From contig JADFUC010002306.1 of NCBI GenBank assembly GCA_019722365.1, positions 21,049 to 85,048 on the forward strand: a stretch of 64,000 nt of DNA. The letters run 5' to 3'. The stretch comes from Lithospermum erythrorhizon (Eukaryota > Streptophyta > Magnoliopsida > Boraginales > Boraginaceae). The position numbers and the translations under genes were made by a program. The notes beneath the pieces were generated by a model. The model was not told the origin of the DNA, searched no databases, and worked only from the letters and a program-made list of their open reading frames with translations. Shown one piece after another: positions 59,730-64,000 of this stretch (its first letter is position 1; each line of letters begins with the position of its first letter).

Positions 59730-62700
59730 CCATGCTACAACGTACACCAGTCATTCATACCACTTACTTGGTAACCCTTTATCATCACGACTTATTACTA
59801 GCTCAAATAGCCATCAATATCACCTTTCCGCATATTCTCACTCTTAGAGTCTCAGTTTCTACTCTAGTTGGAAATTTCAAAATTACCATATTTCTCTTCA
59901 CATTCACACTTCGCTCAACTCGTATACAAATAAGTTATCAACGCATTTCTATCCAGAATAGTTAGACATTAACACCATCACTTTCTCAGATTTCTTAGTC
60001 ATCCTTCTTCCGTATAGTACGTCATAGATCCTCATTTCTATTCACTTAGCTATTATGGGATTCACTAGATATTACTTCTTCCTACGTAGTTCATCACTAA
60101 TGTAGTCATATTTTCTTTTCCTTCCTATTCTATTTCTAAATACAGAATTCAACATTTCTTCGATAGCTTCTCGCATGGTGCCATCCCCACACTGGCTTGG
60201 AAGTTTATTACTATGAGCAACTTTCTTCTTAGTTAAATTATCATCTCTCTTAGGTCTTACACATCAATACGTCTTATATCCTCACACCATAGCCATCGCT
60301 TCCCGTTGAGGTTTATAATTACCCCACACATAACATTTCTCACCCATTTGTCATTAAATTTGGATTTCACTGTTGTATTCTAATTGATTCCTGACCTCGT
60401 ATCATTATAACAAAAACCAACCGACGTTTAACATCTTGACTCACGTCCTCATGACCATTATAAAATTCACGGAATCTTATGATTACTCAACATAAAATTT
60501 GTACCAAGCTTCACATCATGATTCAACCTTACAGGGGAATTTGTAAACTTATTCATAACAATTCAATTATCATCCTTATTAAGCATCTCTCCGAATCCAT
60601 CAACCGGAATCATAGCGAATTTCAAGATCCTCTGTGAGTTACGGGTCAACAACCTCTCATTATACACCTATTCTCAAATCAATATACACCTAAAAAACTA
60701 CCGAGTCTCACATTATACAACCATTTACTTAGCCTATCTCATAGTTATCCCCTTTGATTTTATTAATACTCCATTGCCCCTTTGGGATTTTGTCAACTTT
60801 ATTTCATACTCAAGAGTCCATTAATTCCAATCCTTAGAACTAACATTAACGCTTCACCATAATTAGTTTCCAACATGTTATTCTTTAAATATCAAATTTT
60901 CATTTATGACCGATACATTAAACCACCATACTTCTTATTAATGGGATCCCAAGATTCATTGATATTCTACTCTAATTCTATAAATTTTCCTTATCAAGTA
61001 GCTCCAACTTCCTCCGAGCAAGCCGGTATTCCAAATCTTATAATTTACGAAGATTCCACGTACAACATCGTAGGATAACGTCTAAAATATTTAAACACAT
61101 CACTTGTATCCATTAACTTCAACTCATCATTGAAAAATTTGCTCTCAACCTTTCAATCGGAACGCAACCAGTTATCACTTGACTAGGAAACAGTATAATA
61201 TCCAAACACCTTACTCCTCTTATCACCTTGAATGTCATAGTCCTCTATTCCTGACGAAGAAATCAAATCCGTACCTTTGATTCATTTATCCTTTAACTTA
61301 CTAGGACATTTATTCACGTCACTAAATCTTAATTTATGAGATTCAACACTTATAACTCTACCCAATGCATCTAACCTAAAATTCACATTTCCCAAATCAA
61401 CATTCTTCGTTATATATATTTGCATACAATATATTCACAAATCTTCCACGAAATCATCATTTCTTTTCATCTCTTCCTTGACTGCTTTCGAAAGTAACTA
61501 AATTGCATAAATAAATAAGTCTCTTTGATATTCCAACTATTATCACCAAAATTATATCACAATTTCATACTTCTTTTCAATTCATACCAAGTATAACCCC
61601 ACATACCACGATCAACATAACACATACCCACATATCATACCTTCATGGTTCTATTTTGCACACGTTTCTATTATAATGCGATTATACACAATTTTCATCA
61701 TACATTGGCAACAGTCAAAAATCTCATTTCAACCTAACCTCAATCATGTTCTGAAATTCACCCAATTTTCTCTATTCATCACCAACCTTAAATAATCTAT
61801 TTCCATCCAACTAACATCCTTACTTCATAAAATTAATCAACACCATATATCCAGTCTCAGAGTTTTATTACCTTGGAAAGAATGGTTTCGTACCCGACTT
61901 GGTACATTACACACTTCTGAGACAACTTCAACTAGTCTTATCATCTTAATATGTTTCTCCCAGAGGTCACACTTCCTATTTTATCTGGTAATTTCTCCTA
62001 GAGTCTCTCCAGCTGGTATATCAACTAATTTCCTCTTAAAACAAATTCTTTCTCCCTCGGACTTACTGCTCCAATCATCATCGAATTTCCATCTCACTTA
62101 AATAGTTTATTAATAGAGTACTACTGAACATCTTTTCTTCCTCCCAGGGTCCCAAAATTTTCATTATTCCACTTTATTCCTCAAGCAACACTTCACAACT
62201 TAAGCAACTTAGAACTTCATAATGACAATCAAACTAGAATATTCCTTTTCATCCCAAATTTCTTAGCTACATTAAATCCAATTTTATATCTACTAATGGA
62301 GTACTTCCACAATACCCATCTTTACCAATATTCCCGATGTACAAACATACTCCAATGCCTCCAGATGATTGATAACCTTACACAATCGTCTAATCGTGAC
62401 AACATCTTTGCGGTAAAAAATTTCCATTTCAGCTTATCCTCAATTCCCCTAGTATCCATCGAGATAGAATTTCCAATATCAACCTATTACGGCACTTACA
62501 TATTCTCTTCTTGCCTCTCATATTCATACCCCACGTCGGACGACAAGATTCATTGATTTATTCTCATATTCACAAGTGACCCATCCTTGCACATCAACCA
62601 AATTAATTCTCACCTTTCCCTAACACTTGGGTCCATCTATCATAATTATCACCAACATTCATCCACCAATTATTCAAGTGCATAGCTCAACTAAGGATCA

Positions 62701-62884
62701 TCAATCTACACCACTATCACAAGCTTTCTGGTCAATAATTTTAGATTTATATAAATACATCAACCCCCCGAACAAGTCTTAATCCAACAGGAGATTCCTC
62801 TTTCTCAGCTAGTCCTTTGGCATATCTTTTCTCCAGTGATTATTCCAACATATCCGGCTTCACTCTTTACCTCACCCCTAACTC
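58890..62884. other. Decayed C/T-rich sequence, probably eroded retroelement interior
   Basis: About 4 kb, strongly C/A/T-biased on the plus strand, with no G-rich stretches and no intact frame over 90 codons. By position it should be the interior of the element whose 3' LTR is 56250-58856, but I could not read any reverse transcriptase, integrase or chromodomain motif on the minus strand. Frames at 59732-59965, 60875-61078 and 62296-62556 (+) lack domains. Heavy C-to-T decay of methylated DNA is a plausible cause of the bias. Confidence 0.35.
59643..59727. repeat. (AT)n microsatellite preceded by (GA)n
   Basis: A short GAGAGAGAGA run leads into about 38-39 uninterrupted AT units. The 70-codon frame at 59635-59847 reads through it as an Ile-Tyr repeat and is an artefact of the microsatellite. 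Confidence 0.95.
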
Positions 62885-64000
62885 CACTACTAGAAAACAT
62901 GCGTGTCACCAAACCCGACACCCTACCTATTGAATTACAGGGCTTAGTGTCGGTATACACCGACGCCTCTTAATTGGCTACACTAAATTTTGCTATACCT
63001 AATACCTAAACCGAGACTACATGTAGACATTTAAGCTCCGCTTGGGGTTCGCCATCACCCACACCATCAAACATTTTAATTTTATTTTTGATTTATTTTA
63101 TTACCGATACACCGCATCGACACTTTATTTAATTAATTTTATTTTTGATTTATTTTATAACCGACACCGCATTCCGACACTTTATTTAATTAATTTTATT
63201 TTTGATTTATTTTATAAACTCTACACCCTACCGACACCAAATAATTCTATATAATACCCATTAACATGTCAAGAAGATCGACACAAAACCGGAAGTACCA
63301 AGATACGCACGAAAACCCGACGCTACCCGACAATTGACCAACGACATATGCGGTAAATTTTTGAAAAAATTATGTTCTGACGCAAATATTTGTAGAAACC
63401 AGTCAGTAAAAATTCACACAAAAATACCCAAAAAACAGTGGAAAACAACATACAAAAAAACATCAAAATAATATAAACATCAAACAAAAATATCAACAAC
63501 AACATAAACATCAAACAAAATAATAACACAAACAATATCCAAAAATGATAAAAATTACCAATCTTTCTTTGATAATTTTCCCTACAATAAAAACTTAAAC
63601 GTATCAAATATTATTATCAAGATAAAAAATTAGGTAGACATAAAAAATCGAAATATAAAAATTAAAACAAAATAATTAGATAGACATAAAATGTAATAAA
63701 ATAATCACCTCAAACAATTTTCCTACTAAATGAAACATTATAACAAAGCTATAGATCATAAATAATTAGATATCTAATAAAAAATAATTACCTCAAATAA
63801 ATCTCTACAAAAGAAAAACAATTAAAGAAAGTTAGTAGCAATTATTATAAAAATTAAACAAAAACAATAAGTAAATTATAGTTGAGACGAAATTGTGAAA
63901 GTTAAATGTAAAAAATATAGTGATTATGGTGATTGGGCGTTTATATAAAGGAAGGGCCGAAATTCAAATTTGCCGACCGACGCCTATACCGACAATCTGA
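62885..64000. mobile_element. End of a CACTA (En/Spm-type) transposon, runs off the window
   Basis: CACTACTAGAAAAC at 62885 is the hallmark terminal inverted repeat of plant CACTA elements. It is followed by clustered subterminal motifs of the kind CCGACxCC: CCCGACACCC (62928), CACCGACGCC (62958), then CCGACACCG, CCGACACC and CCGACCGACGCC up to the window end. A tandem repeat lies at about 63070-63240. No transposase was recognised. The 94-codon minus-strand frame at 63323-63607 is Phe/Leu-rich from A-rich DNA and is not supported. The other terminus is outside the window. Confidence 0.7.
63070..63240. repeat. Tandem repeat of about 55-60 bp inside the CACTA end
   Basis: Three units built of TTTAATTTTATTTTTGATTT + ATTTTAT(T/A)A followed by a variable CCGA(T/C)AC-containing segment and GACACTTTATTTAATTAA. 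The units end before TAATTCTATATAATACC. Such arrays are typical subterminal transposase-binding regions in CACTA elements. The plus-strand frame at 63042-63254 is a translation of this repeat (LINFIFDLFY repeated) and not a gene. Confidence 0.75.

Noticed and set aside
59635..59847. 70-codon frame with an Ile-Tyr repeat
   Set aside because: It is a translation of the (AT)n microsatellite.

Overview
The window is nuclear DNA from a flowering plant. The evidence is a four-exon 1-aminocyclopropane-1-carboxylate (ACC) synthase gene with GT-AG introns, plant-type Ty3/gypsy, Ty1/copia, LINE, CACTA and Mutator-like elements, and an inserted block of plant mitochondrial DNA. The species cannot be fixed from the sequence. 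The DNA is AT-rich and most of it is decayed retrotransposon. Most open frames shorter than about 130 codons are chance or remnants.

Layout. Positions 1-1577 are the 3' part of a long terminal repeat (LTR) cut by the window edge. Related LTRs of one family (about 2.3-2.6 kb when complete, ending in CGTTACA, with small hairpin repeats CTTATAC...GTATAAG) recur at about 5757-8265 (-), 12640-14938 (-), 17085-19420 (+), 21710-24000 (+), 31602-33493 (+), 38213-40717 (+) and 56250-58856 (-). The copies at 31602 and 38213 bracket a recognisable but frameshifted internal region (33494-38212) with primer site, gag, protease, reverse transcriptase, RNase H, integrase and a C-terminal chromodomain-like module. 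This is a Ty3/gypsy chromovirus, best matching the Tekay/Del type. At 19441-21709 two chimeric units of about 1.1 kb, each an LTR start joined to an integrase C-terminus, lie in tandem.

From about 27.8 to 31.6 kb the DNA looks organellar: a decayed mitochondrial-type tRNA-Glu and a plastid-type tRNA-Pro on the other strand lie at its right end. It abuts the gypsy element, whose 5' LTR has lost its first ~584 bp exactly at the junction. Around 25.2 kb is a Ty1/copia Gag fragment. Between 40.7 and 42.4 kb is an unrecognised cluster of minus-strand frames. At 46.0-46.2 kb is a 65-codon frame with a signal peptide. At 49.0-50.6 kb is the C-terminal half of a LINE reverse transcriptase (-).

The one clearly intact gene is the type-1 ACC synthase at 52780-55054 (-), which makes the ethylene precursor. 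A SINE-like repeat lies downstream of it. About 200 bp upstream of its TATA box is a 706-bp Mutator-like foldback element with ~100-bp inverted repeats and a 10-bp target duplication. The right end holds another chromovirus LTR, about 4 kb of unassigned decayed sequence with an (AT)n tract, and the end of a CACTA transposon that runs off the window.

No operon-like or co-working gene set is visible. The gene content is one hormone-biosynthesis gene in a nested transposon landscape.
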